NCBI GenBank assembly: GCA_947179195.1
Contig: CAMXAS010000073.1
Location: 1 to 6,140 of the forward strand
Length of the DNA stretch: 6,140 bases
Direction of reading: 5' to 3'
Source of the DNA: an uncultured Bacteroidales bacterium
GTDB taxonomy: Bacteria > Bacteroidota > Bacteroidia > Bacteroidales > P3
Each line of letters starts with the position of its first letter. Position 1 is the stretch's first letter. The notes beneath the pieces are model-generated. The model worked only from the letters and a program-made list of their open reading frames with translations. It did no database searches and was not told where the DNA came from. Below are positions 1 to 5,378 of this stretch, in pieces. A program made the position numbers and the translations under genes.

Positions 1-1
1 C

Positions 2-55
2 GTTCAAGTCACGACCTCCAAGGGTATCATCAGCCACAAACTGATTAAACGGTAA
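2..55 (+). CDS. C-terminal end of an unidentified rightward gene (partial)
   Basis: Only the last 17 codons and the stop (TAA at 53-55) lie in the window. The frame reads VQVTTSKGIISHKLIKR, a basic tail like the end of a compact cytoplasmic protein. The other two rightward frames also reach stops here (at 46-48 and 42-44), so this frame is chosen mainly because its residues look protein-like and its stop sits just before a strong terminator. I do not recognise the family from so short a piece. The gene converges with the exonuclease gene on the other strand and shares its terminator. Confidence 0.45.
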   Translation, partial: VQVTTSKGIISHKLIKR

Positions 56-75
56 CCCCATTACAAGGCTAAAGA

Positions 76-108
76 AAAAGGCGGCTGAACCAAGTTCTGC
101 CGCCTTTT
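76..108. terminator. Bidirectional intrinsic terminator
   Basis: AAAAGGCGGC (76-85) pairs perfectly with GCCGCCTTTT (99-108). After a single T-T mismatch the stem continues as GAAC (87-90) with GTTC (94-97), closing on a 3-base CAA loop. Rightward the stem runs into TTTTCTGTTTTC, and leftward it runs into TTTTTCTTT, so it can end transcripts from both sides. It sits between two converging genes, 20 bases after the rightward stop and 29 bases beyond the leftward exonuclease stop. Confidence 0.9.
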
Positions 109-137
109 CTGTTTTCAACCAAGTCGCTTTATCCCAT

Positions 138-962
138 TCAACGCGCGCCCATCTTACGGAGTTGGATGCCCGTCAGCACCTTCTTCGTATATAAAGGGAA
201 CTCCGCCTTCATAATCCAATCGTAATAGCCGCGGTCTTTCTCGAAGACCGTCTCCACCGGCATCCCCTTGTATTTCCCGAAATTGAACAACTCGCGCCCG
301 GCCTCGTCATAGACGATGAAGCCGGCCAAATCGGCCGTCTGCTTCTGCATCGACAGCGTGGCCAAGGCATCCATATCGTTCTGCACCGGGCTGATTTCCA
401 TCTCGCCGGTCTGCGGATTTTCGTAAGGCTGGCTTTCGTAACGCCGTATCTGCGCCTTGAAGACCTCGAAGGTGGCCTCGGTGTCCGCCATGGCGCCATG
501 GGCGCCCTCCAACCGCTTGTCCAGATAAAAACGGCAGGCGCCGCTCAACGTGCGCGGCTCCATCTTATGGAAAATCGTCTGCACGTCGATGAGCCGACGC
601 CCCTTGACCTCGAAATCCACCTCGGCGCGCAGGAACTCCTCCACGAGCAACGGCACGTCGAAATGGTTGGAATTGTAGCCGGCCAAGTCGCTGTTGCCGA
701 TAAATTTGAGGATTTCAGGCGCCAACGCCTTGAACGTGGGTTCCAACACCACATCCGCGTCATAGATATGATGCACGGCGGAAGCCTGCGGCGGAATCGG
801 CATTTCCGGATTGACACGGCGCAGATAGCGTTCCGTATGCCCGTCGGGGAACACCTTGAGAATCGCGATTTCCACAATGCGGTCGCGCCCCACGTCAATG
901 CCCGTGCTTTCGATGTCGAAAAAGCAGAGCGGCTTGCCTAATTTCAATTCAAATGTTTCCAT
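138..962 (-). CDS. DnaQ-like 3'-5' exonuclease (DEDDh family) with a C-terminal FGKYKG module
   Basis: A 274-residue cytoplasmic exonuclease of the DNA polymerase III epsilon type, which removes nucleotides from 3' ends with two metal ions. All five catalytic positions are visible. Exo I is FDIESTG (D16, E18), Exo II is NSNHFD (D102), and Exo III is HGAMAD (H155, D160), so it is of the DEDDh rather than the DEDDy type. The catalytic domain fills roughly residues 10-170. A second piece follows at about 205-274, with FNFGKYKGMP (226-235), GYYDWI (245-250) and FPLYTKKVL (255-263). This resembles the small DUF3820-type module often fused to Bacteroidales epsilon-like exonucleases; its role is unknown to me. 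The start ATG lies inside the end of the dihydrouridine synthase gene (14-base overlap). AAAGGAG lies just 1 base before the ATG, too close for a normal ribosome site, so translation is probably coupled to the upstream gene. It could be the replicative proofreading subunit or a repair exonuclease; sequence alone does not decide. Confidence 0.92.
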   Translation of the reverse strand: METFELKLGKPLCFFDIESTGIDVGRDRIVEIAILKVFPDGHTERYLRRVNPEMPIPPQASAVHHIYDADVVLEPTFKALAPEILKFIGNSDLAGYNSNHFDVPLLVEEFLRAEVDFEVKGRRLIDVQTIFHKMEPRTLSGACRFYLDKRLEGAHGAMADTEATFEVFKAQIRRYESQPYENPQTGEMEISPVQNDMDALATLSMQKQTADLAGFIVYDEAGRELFNFGKYKGMPVETVFEKDRGYYDWIMKAEFPLYTKKVLTGIQLRKMGAR

Positions 963-1890
963 ACTCCTTTATTAAATCTGCGTAATCGGTCAGCGTCTGT
1001 ACGGTTTTCATGCGCGCCGTCCAGTCGTCCGACAGGCCGTACAGGTGGCGGTCCAACCGAAGCCAATAGGGTTTCAGGCGTTTCAGAACCGACTGCGGAC
1101 GGATGCCGTAAGCCAACTGGTTTTCATGCAAGCGTTCCATCAAGGCCAGGCATTGGCGGCGCGCGGTGTCCGGCGCGATGGTTTCGCCATGCAGACGGCG
1201 CGGCAGAAACGGGTCGTTCAAGACGCCCCGCCCCAACAGACAGACCTGTATAGCCGGGAAACGCTGACTCAGCCGATGCGCGTCTTCCACCGTAAAAATG
1301 TCACCGCTGTAATAAACCGGCGCCTTTACGTGCGGTAAAACCGTTTCCAAAAAATCCCAATCGGGCCGCCCGCCGTAACCCTGAACGCCGGTGCGCGGAT
1401 GAACGGCGACATAGCGCAACGGGTAACGGTTCAAGACATCCAACAGCGGCCATATCTCCGCGCGGTCGCGGTAGCCCAAACGGATTTTGACCGAAAGGCC
1501 GAAACCGCCCTGCGTACAGGCATAGGCCCGTTCCAAAAAGCGGTCCACCTGCGCCGGATAAGGCAAAAGTCCCGAACCCCGGTGCTTGGCCGCCACCGAA
1601 CGGATCGGACAGCCGAGATTCCAATTCAGGCTGTTGTAGCCATAAGCCCGCAAGGCCTCGACCATAGCCGGGAAATAGGCTTCCTCGTTCCCCAATATCT
1701 GGGGTTCCACCGCCATGCCACGGTTATACTCAGGCCACAAGTCCCGCAAATGGGAAAGCCGCACGCGCCGCCCGGGCACCAACACGACAAAGGGCGCGAT
1801 GGCCCGTGGCAAACCGCCTACCGTGTCGGCGTAAGCCTGTCGGTAGCGGCAATCGGTGAAGCCGTCCAGCGGCGCTAAGAGATATTCCAT
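949..1890 (-). CDS. dus: tRNA-dihydrouridine synthase
   Basis: A 313-residue FMN enzyme that reduces uridines in tRNA loops to dihydrouridine using NADPH. The TIM-barrel signature begins at once with LAPLDGFTD (5-13, FMN site). The catalytic motif is NLGCP (91-95, C94 the proton donor), followed by AAKHRGSGLL (100-109). VKIRLG (134-139, K135) and VHPRTGVQGYGGRPDW (163-178, H164) supply FMN and substrate contacts, and LGRGVLNDPFL (219-229) closes the phosphate site. The usual NGDI is SGDI here (195-198), a mild change. The frame is open back to an ATG at 1951-1953, but that start would place the promoter box inside the gene and overlap the start of rlmN. The ATG at 1888-1890 starts exactly at the family N-terminus and is preferred. 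It is the first gene of a two-gene leftward operon with the exonuclease. Which uridine it modifies cannot be told from sequence. Confidence 0.93.
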   Translation of the reverse strand: MEYLLAPLDGFTDCRYRQAYADTVGGLPRAIAPFVVLVPGRRVRLSHLRDLWPEYNRGMAVEPQILGNEEAYFPAMVEALRAYGYNSLNWNLGCPIRSVAAKHRGSGLLPYPAQVDRFLERAYACTQGGFGLSVKIRLGYRDRAEIWPLLDVLNRYPLRYVAVHPRTGVQGYGGRPDWDFLETVLPHVKAPVYYSGDIFTVEDAHRLSQRFPAIQVCLLGRGVLNDPFLPRRLHGETIAPDTARRQCLALMERLHENQLAYGIRPQSVLKRLKPYWLRLDRHLYGLSDDWTARMKTVQTLTDYADLIKEYGNI

Positions 1891-1901
1891 GGTTGAACCC
1901 A

Positions 1902-1909
1902 CAAAAGTA
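1902..1909 (-). promoter_or_regulatory. -7 promoter box for the dus-exonuclease operon
   Basis: TACTTTTG on the minus strand fits the Bacteroidota -7 consensus TAnnTTTG. Only 11 bases separate it from the dus ATG, so the transcript leader would be about 4-6 bases, nearly leaderless. No convincing TTTG at -33 was found at the usual distance; the nearest GTTG (1938-1941) is too far. Confidence 0.6.
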
Positions 1910-1922
1910 GCATTTTTTTGTC

Positions 1923-1930
1923 TAACTTTG
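1923..1930 (+). promoter_or_regulatory. -7 promoter box for rlmN
   Basis: TAACTTTG matches TAnnTTTG exactly and lies 21 bases before the rlmN ATG, giving an expected leader of about 15 bases. It stands back to back with the dus box, with 13 bases between them. A TTG at 1893-1895 lies 27 bases upstream, farther than the usual -33 spacing, so the -33 element is unclear. Confidence 0.6.
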
Positions 1931-1951
1931 CGCCTCACAACCCGACCGCAC

Positions 1952-2995
1952 ATGAATGCCGAACCCGCCTTATTGGGGCTGTCGCCCGCCGAAATCGCCG
2001 GCCTTTTGGCCGACGCGCCCTTTCCCGCCTACCGCGCCAAACAGGTGGCGCAATGGATTTACGGCAAGCGGGCCGATTCGTTCGACGCCATGAGCAACTT
2101 GGGGCGCGCCGACCGCGACTGGCTGGCGCAACGCTTCCGTCTCGGCAACCTGCCGCCGGCCGAAGAGCGCGTCTCGACGGACGGCACGCGCAAATACCTT
2201 TTTAATGTCAGCGAGGCCGACGAAAAGCCGGCCTATGTCGAATGCGTCTATATCCCCGACGGCGACCGCGCCACGCTCTGCGTTTCGTCCCAATCGGGCT
2301 GCCGCATGAACTGCGGCTTCTGCGCCACCGGCAGCCAAGGGTTCAACCGTTCGCTGACGGCCACCCAAATCCTGAACCAGTTTTACAGCCTGCCCTTTGC
2401 CGATGAGATTTCGAGTTTCGTGTTCATGGGCATGGGCGAGCCCTTCGACAATACGGACGAAGTCTTACGCGCGCTCAACCGCCTGACGGCGGCCGACGGC
2501 TTCGCGTTCAGCCCGCGCCGCATCACGGTTTCCACGGTCGGCGTCATTCCCGGCATGAAACGCTTTTTGGACGAGAGCGAATGCCATTTGGCCGTAAGCC
2601 TGCACAGTCCGTTCGCCGACGAACGCGTCCAATGGATTCCGGCCCAAAAGGCCTATCCCATCGCCGAGGTACTGGACGTGCTGCGGCATTACGATTTCCG
2701 CCACCAACGCCGGCTGTCCTTCGAATACATCCTGTTCGGCGGGCTGAACGACAGCCTGCGCCATGCCAAAGCCTTGGTCAATCTGCTGAAAGTCTGCGCC
2801 GGTTGCCGCGTCAACCTGATTCTGTACCACCCCGTTCCGGGCAAGCCGTTCCAACGCCCCAAGCCAGAACAGGCGTTCCTGTTCCGCGACTACCTCAGCA
2901 AAAACGGCCTCTTCGCCACCCTCCGCCAATCGCGGGGAGAGGACATAGAGGCCGCCTGCGGGCTGCTTTCGCAGCAGAAGAAAGGGCTGGCTTAG
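1952..2995 (+). CDS. rlmN: Dual-specificity RNA (adenine-C2)-methyltransferase RlmN
   Basis: A 347-residue radical SAM enzyme that methylates C2 of A2503 in 23S rRNA and, in characterised homologues, of A37 in some tRNAs, by way of a methyl-cysteine intermediate. The cluster motif SGCRMNCGFC gives C117, C121 and C124. Both catalytic cysteines are present: C110 in ATLCVSSQ, seven residues before the cluster as in E. coli, and C336 in GEDIEAACG near the C-terminus. GMGEPFDN (160-167) and SLHSP (216-220) are the SAM-binding GGE-like and further barrel motifs, and HPVPGKPF (293-300) is also typical of the family. Keeping both catalytic cysteines separates it from Cfr, where the context residues differ. 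The frame is open back to 1856, but the ATG at 1952 follows the promoter box and gives normal family length. There is no Shine-Dalgarno site. Its stop overlaps the stop of the opposing lipoprotein gene. Confidence 0.96.
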   Translation: MNAEPALLGLSPAEIAGLLADAPFPAYRAKQVAQWIYGKRADSFDAMSNLGRADRDWLAQRFRLGNLPPAEERVSTDGTRKYLFNVSEADEKPAYVECVYIPDGDRATLCVSSQSGCRMNCGFCATGSQGFNRSLTATQILNQFYSLPFADEISSFVFMGMGEPFDNTDEVLRALNRLTAADGFAFSPRRITVSTVGVIPGMKRFLDESECHLAVSLHSPFADERVQWIPAQKAYPIAEVLDVLRHYDFRHQRRLSFEYILFGGLNDSLRHAKALVNLLKVCAGCRVNLILYHPVPGKPFQRPKPEQAFLFRDYLSKNGLFATLRQSRGEDIEAACGLLSQQKKGLA

Positions 2996-3948
2996 TTGCC
3001 CAACAGTTGGAACAATTCGTCCAACTTAGGCGTCAGAATGATTTCGGTACGGCGGTTCTTGACCCGGCCTTCCGCATTGTCGTTGCTCGCTATCGGCATA
3101 TATTCGCCACGGCCCGAAGCCGCAATCTGCGCGGGGTTCACTTCCTTGTTCTCCAACAGAATCTTGGCGATGGCCGTCGCCCGCATCACGCTCAAATCCC
3201 AATTGTCCTTCACATCGCCGCGGCCGTGCATCGCCACATTGTCGGTATGGCCCTCTATCATGACCTGGATTTCGGGGTTGCGCGCCAGAATGCCGCTCAA
3301 TTCGCGCAAGGCCTCGCGCCCGTCGGCCCCCACCGTCCAACTGCCGGAGGCGAACAACAGCTTCTCGTCCATGGAAACATACACCTTGCCGTTCTTCGTA
3401 TATACCGACAAACCTTTATCCTTGAAGCCCAACAGCGCGTCGTTCACCTTGTTCAGCAACGCGTTCATCTCGGCGTCCTTGCGGTCCAGGATACCCTGCA
3501 ATTCATTGACCCGCGCTTCTTTCTCGGCCAAAGCCTTCTCCTTTTCGGCCAACTCGGCTTCTTTCGCGGCCAATTCGGCCTCCCTCAGGCTCAAGGTTTC
3601 CGCCAGTTCGTTCTTGGTCGATACGGTGTTCTTGTAGCGTTTGTCCATCTGACTGTAGCTGTTCTTCAGCTGGGTCAGTTCCTCGTTGCACAGCAGATAG
3701 TCGCGCCGCATCGTATCGGCCTCCATGCGGGCGGCCTGCAACAAGTCTTCCAAATGCGCCGTCTTGGCCTTGCATTCGGTCAAATCCTCGCTGTACTGCA
3801 TATTCTCTTTTTCCAAAGACGCGCCTTTCTGCGCACAGGCATCGCTCTTGGCCAACAGTTCATTGTATTTCTTGGACGATACGCAAGAGAAGCCCAAACC
3901 GGCCACCAACAGGAACAGGCCGACGTTCAAAAAAACTTTACGTTTCAT
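2992..3948 (-). CDS. OmpA-family outer-membrane lipoprotein with a long coiled coil
   Basis: A 318-residue envelope protein expected to tie the outer membrane to peptidoglycan. Residues 1-21 form a lipoprotein signal (MKRK, a hydrophobic core, then LGFS) with C22 as the lipidated cysteine, followed by VSSKKY. The lipobox is loose, as is common in this phylum. Residues 28-165 are a continuous coiled coil, including a heptad run of A-E-L-A-x-K-E type at about 123-146. The OmpA C-terminal domain covers about 185-308: FASGSW (199-204), IEGHTDN (231-237), NWDLSVMRA (249-257) and GRVKNRRTEI (294-303). D236 and R256 match the two residues that hold diaminopimelate in characterised OmpA domains. There is a short insert (HGRGDVK) between them. 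C38, C59 and C87 fall on the same heptad position. The gene starts 18 bases after xth on the same strand with no promoter box of its own, so co-transcription is likely. Confidence 0.92.
   Translation of the reverse strand: MKRKVFLNVGLFLLVAGLGFSCVSSKKYNELLAKSDACAQKGASLEKENMQYSEDLTECKAKTAHLEDLLQAARMEADTMRRDYLLCNEELTQLKNSYSQMDKRYKNTVSTKNELAETLSLREAELAAKEAELAEKEKALAEKEARVNELQGILDRKDAEMNALLNKVNDALLGFKDKGLSVYTKNGKVYVSMDEKLLFASGSWTVGADGREALRELSGILARNPEIQVMIEGHTDNVAMHGRGDVKDNWDLSVMRATAIAKILLENKEVNPAQIAASGRGEYMPIASNDNAEGRVKNRRTEIILTPKLDELFQLLGN
3521..3583 (-). repeat. Three 21-base imperfect tandem repeats in the lipoprotein coiled coil
   Basis: Three consecutive 21-base units (3521-3541, 3542-3562, 3563-3583) share a TTxxCGGCCAA-type core on the plus strand. 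Each encodes one seven-residue heptad of the coiled coil, and the copies differ by several bases. They keep frame, so copy-number change would lengthen or shorten the rod by whole heptads without breaking the gene. Confidence 0.7.
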
Positions 3949-3966
3949 ATAGGATTGTTTTTAGCA

Positions 3967-4740
3967 TTACATATTCAACAGGATACCCGTCGGACAATGG
4001 TCCGAATGCACGACTTGCGGCAGGATGAAAGCCGAATCCAACTGCGGCCTCAGATTGTCGCTCAGCATCAGGTAATCGATGCGCCAGCCCTTGTTCTTGG
4101 CGCGCGCCCCCGCCCGGAAGCTCCACCACGTGTATTGGTCTTTCGCCTCCGGGTACAGATAGCGGAAACTGTCCGTGAACCCCTGCGCGAGAAAACCGCT
4201 CATCCAGTCGCGTTCTTCGGGCAAAAAGCCGGAAGAGGTCGCGTTGCGGACCGGGTCGTGGATGTCGATGGCCTCGTGGCAGATGTTGTAGTCGCCGCAC
4301 AATACCAGTTTAGGGCGTTCTTCCCGCAGGCGCAGGACGTAACTTTCGAAATCGACCAGCCATTGCATCTTGAATCGCTGCCGTTCGTCGCCGGACGTGC
4401 CGGAGGGATGATAGACGCTCACCACGCTCACATCGCCGAAGTCGGCGCGGATGAAGCGTCCCTCGCGGTCGTAATCGGGCATCCCCATACCCGACAGCAC
4501 GCGGTCGGGCGTCTGTTTCGTAAGCAAGGCCACCCCGCTGTAGCCTTTCTTCTCGGCCGAAAACATATAGGTTTGATAGCCGGCGGCGGCAAACGCCTCG
4601 ACCGGAATCTGGTCCGGCTGCGCCTTGGTTTCCTGCAGGCAGACCACATCGGCCCCGCTCCCGCCCAGCCATTCGACAAAGCCTTTCGTTACGGCCGACC
4701 GGATGCCGTTGACATTATAGGTGATGATTTTTCTAAGCAC
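3967..4740 (-). CDS. xth: Exodeoxyribonuclease III / AP endonuclease
   Basis: A 257-residue Mg-dependent enzyme of base-excision repair that cuts DNA at abasic sites and trims blocked 3' ends. All hallmark residues of the endonuclease/exonuclease/phosphatase fold are visible: YNVNGIR (8-14, N9 and N11), CLQETK (34-39, E37 for metal), VYHPSG (109-114, Y110), CGDYN (148-152, D150 and N152), WRIDYL (219-224, D222) and HSDHCP (245-250, the D247-H248 pair). Length is normal for the bacterial family. The start codon is GTG: no ATG lies upstream in frame before a stop, and the first residues, LRKIITYNVNG, already match the family start. AAGGA sits 6 bases before the GTG and supports this start. It is the first gene of a leftward pair, with the OmpA lipoprotein gene 18 bases downstream; no functional link between the two is evident. 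Confidence 0.96.
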   Translation of the reverse strand: MLRKIITYNVNGIRSAVTKGFVEWLGGSGADVVCLQETKAQPDQIPVEAFAAAGYQTYMFSAEKKGYSGVALLTKQTPDRVLSGMGMPDYDREGRFIRADFGDVSVVSVYHPSGTSGDERQRFKMQWLVDFESYVLRLREERPKLVLCGDYNICHEAIDIHDPVRNATSSGFLPEERDWMSGFLAQGFTDSFRYLYPEAKDQYTWWSFRAGARAKNKGWRIDYLMLSDNLRPQLDSAFILPQVVHSDHCPTGILLNM

Positions 4741-4746
4741 GTGTTT

Positions 4747-4751
4747 TCCTT
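4747..4751 (-). promoter_or_regulatory. Ribosome binding site of xth
   Basis: AAGGA on the minus strand, 6 bases before the GTG. It is the only well-spaced Shine-Dalgarno-like site at any gene start in the window, and it accompanies the only non-ATG start, where extra help for initiation makes sense. Confidence 0.55.
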
Positions 4752-4762
4752 GATTTCACGCG

Positions 4763-4770
4763 CAAAGATA
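4763..4770 (-). promoter_or_regulatory. -7 promoter box for the xth-lipoprotein pair
   Basis: TATCTTTG on the minus strand matches TAnnTTTG and lies 22 bases before the GTG, giving an expected leader of about 16 bases that includes the AAGGA site. No TTTG is seen at the -33 distance; that stretch is the CCCCGGGG palindrome. Confidence 0.6.
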
Positions 4771-4784
4771 CGCTTTAAATGATA

Positions 4785-4852
4785 CCCCGGGGAGACGGGG
4801 GCGACCGAGTTTCCAACAACCGGCTATGAAAAACTCGCCGGTTTTTATTTTT
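4785..4852 (+). other. GC-rich structured element ending in a T-rich tract (terminator-like; possible small RNA end)
   Basis: Read rightward, this stretch between the two divergent promoters holds three possible stems. CCCCG (4785-4789) pairs with CGGGG (4796-4800) around a 6-base loop. CGAGTTT (4806-4812) pairs with AAACTCG (4831-4837). AACCGGC (4818-4824) pairs with GCCGGTT (4837-4843), and the last stem is followed by TTTATTTTT. Stems two and three interleave and share G4837, so they are best read as alternatives rather than a pseudoknot, because no bases are left to bridge them. The third stem plus T-tract has the form of a rightward intrinsic terminator, yet no rightward gene precedes it; rlmN ended some 1,800 bases earlier. 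It may end an unseen short transcript, block antisense transcription from entering the isomerase gene, or be chance. No match to a known riboswitch class was recognised. Confidence 0.45.
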
Positions 4853-4865
4853 CCTTATTTTTATC

Positions 4866-4873
4866 TACTTTTG
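4866..4873 (+). promoter_or_regulatory. -7 promoter box for the isomerase-HTH operon
   Basis: TACTTTTG matches TAnnTTTG, sits in an AT-rich stretch, and lies 25 bases before the isomerase ATG. This implies a leader of about 19 bases. The -33 region is T-rich without a clear TTTG. No Shine-Dalgarno site precedes the ATG. Confidence 0.65.
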
Positions 4874-4898
4874 TAAGCATCCGATTAGTTTCAAACCT

Positions 4899-5378
4899 AT
4901 GGAAATAGCGAAAGACACGCTCGTCAAACTGACCTATACGTTACGTTTCGACAAGGCGGACGGTGAAGTCATCGAGGAAATCGGCGAGAAAGACGCCATG
5001 GAAGTCGTTGTGGGGCACGATGTCCTGCTGGAATCCTTCGAGGCCAAAATCATGGGCTTGAAGGCCGGCGACACGTTCGCGTTCAGCCTGAACCCGCAGG
5101 AAGCCTACGGCGAATACGACGAGGAAAAACTCGTGCGCGTGCCGAAAGCCGAATTGATGGAAGGCCTGCCCGACGAAGCGGCGGAAAACATATACGAAGG
5201 CAACATCATCCCGATAGTGGATGCCGACGAAACGACTTACGAAGCCCTGATTACCGAGATTCAGGACGACATCGTTTCGCTGGATTTCAACCATCCGCTC
5301 TCCGGCGAGACGCTGTTCTTCGAAGGCAAGATTCTGGCGGTCCGTCAGGCGACGGAAGCCGAAATTAAAGCGTTATGA
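4899..5378 (+). CDS. slyD: SlyD-like FKBP-type peptidyl-prolyl cis-trans isomerase
   Basis: A 159-residue cytoplasmic folding helper; there is no signal peptide. It aligns along its length with SlyD. The strand motif KDTLVKLTYTLR (5-16) opens the FKBP domain, VVVGHDVLLESFEAKIMGLKAGD (36-58) carries the loop, helix and G-x-x-x-G-D motif, and AYGEYDEEKLVRVPKAE (69-85) leads into the inserted chaperone (IF) domain at about 70-125. LDFNHPLSGETLFFE (128-142) is the SlyD return signature. The protein stops at about residue 159 with AEIKAL and lacks the histidine- and cysteine-rich tail that binds nickel in E. coli SlyD, so a metallochaperone role is not supported. It is an acidic protein. First gene of a rightward pair; its TGA overlaps the next ATG (ATGA). 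Confidence 0.93.
   Translation: MEIAKDTLVKLTYTLRFDKADGEVIEEIGEKDAMEVVVGHDVLLESFEAKIMGLKAGDTFAFSLNPQEAYGEYDEEKLVRVPKAELMEGLPDEAAENIYEGNIIPIVDADETTYEALITEIQDDIVSLDFNHPLSGETLFFEGKILAVRQATEAEIKAL

Noticed and set aside
1856..1951. A 32-residue longer N-terminus for RlmN
   Set aside because: It would start inside dus on the opposite strand, upstream of the predicted promoter, and is not needed for normal family length.
1891..1953. A 21-residue longer N-terminus for the dihydrouridine synthase
   Set aside because: The extra residues (MCGRVVRRKVRQ and on) do not resemble the family. They would be encoded across the promoter boxes and would overlap the rlmN start.
2962..2975. GCTGC-TTTC-GCAGC hairpin near the end of rlmN as a terminator
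   Set aside because: It has only five pairs, lies in coding sequence, and is followed by no T-tract on either strand.
2581..4782. A 733-codon open frame on the plus strand
   Set aside because: It begins within rlmN out of frame and runs antisense to the lipoprotein and xth genes, both with complete family motifs. Its product is Gln/Arg/Leu-rich with no recognisable domain, and no promoter box precedes it. It is best explained by GC-rich codon use leaving the opposite frame free of stops.
4818..4843. An H-type pseudoknot from the two interleaved stems
   Set aside because: The second arms of the two stems abut and share one base, leaving no bridging loop across a 7-base-pair stem. Alternative, mutually exclusive folding is more plausible.
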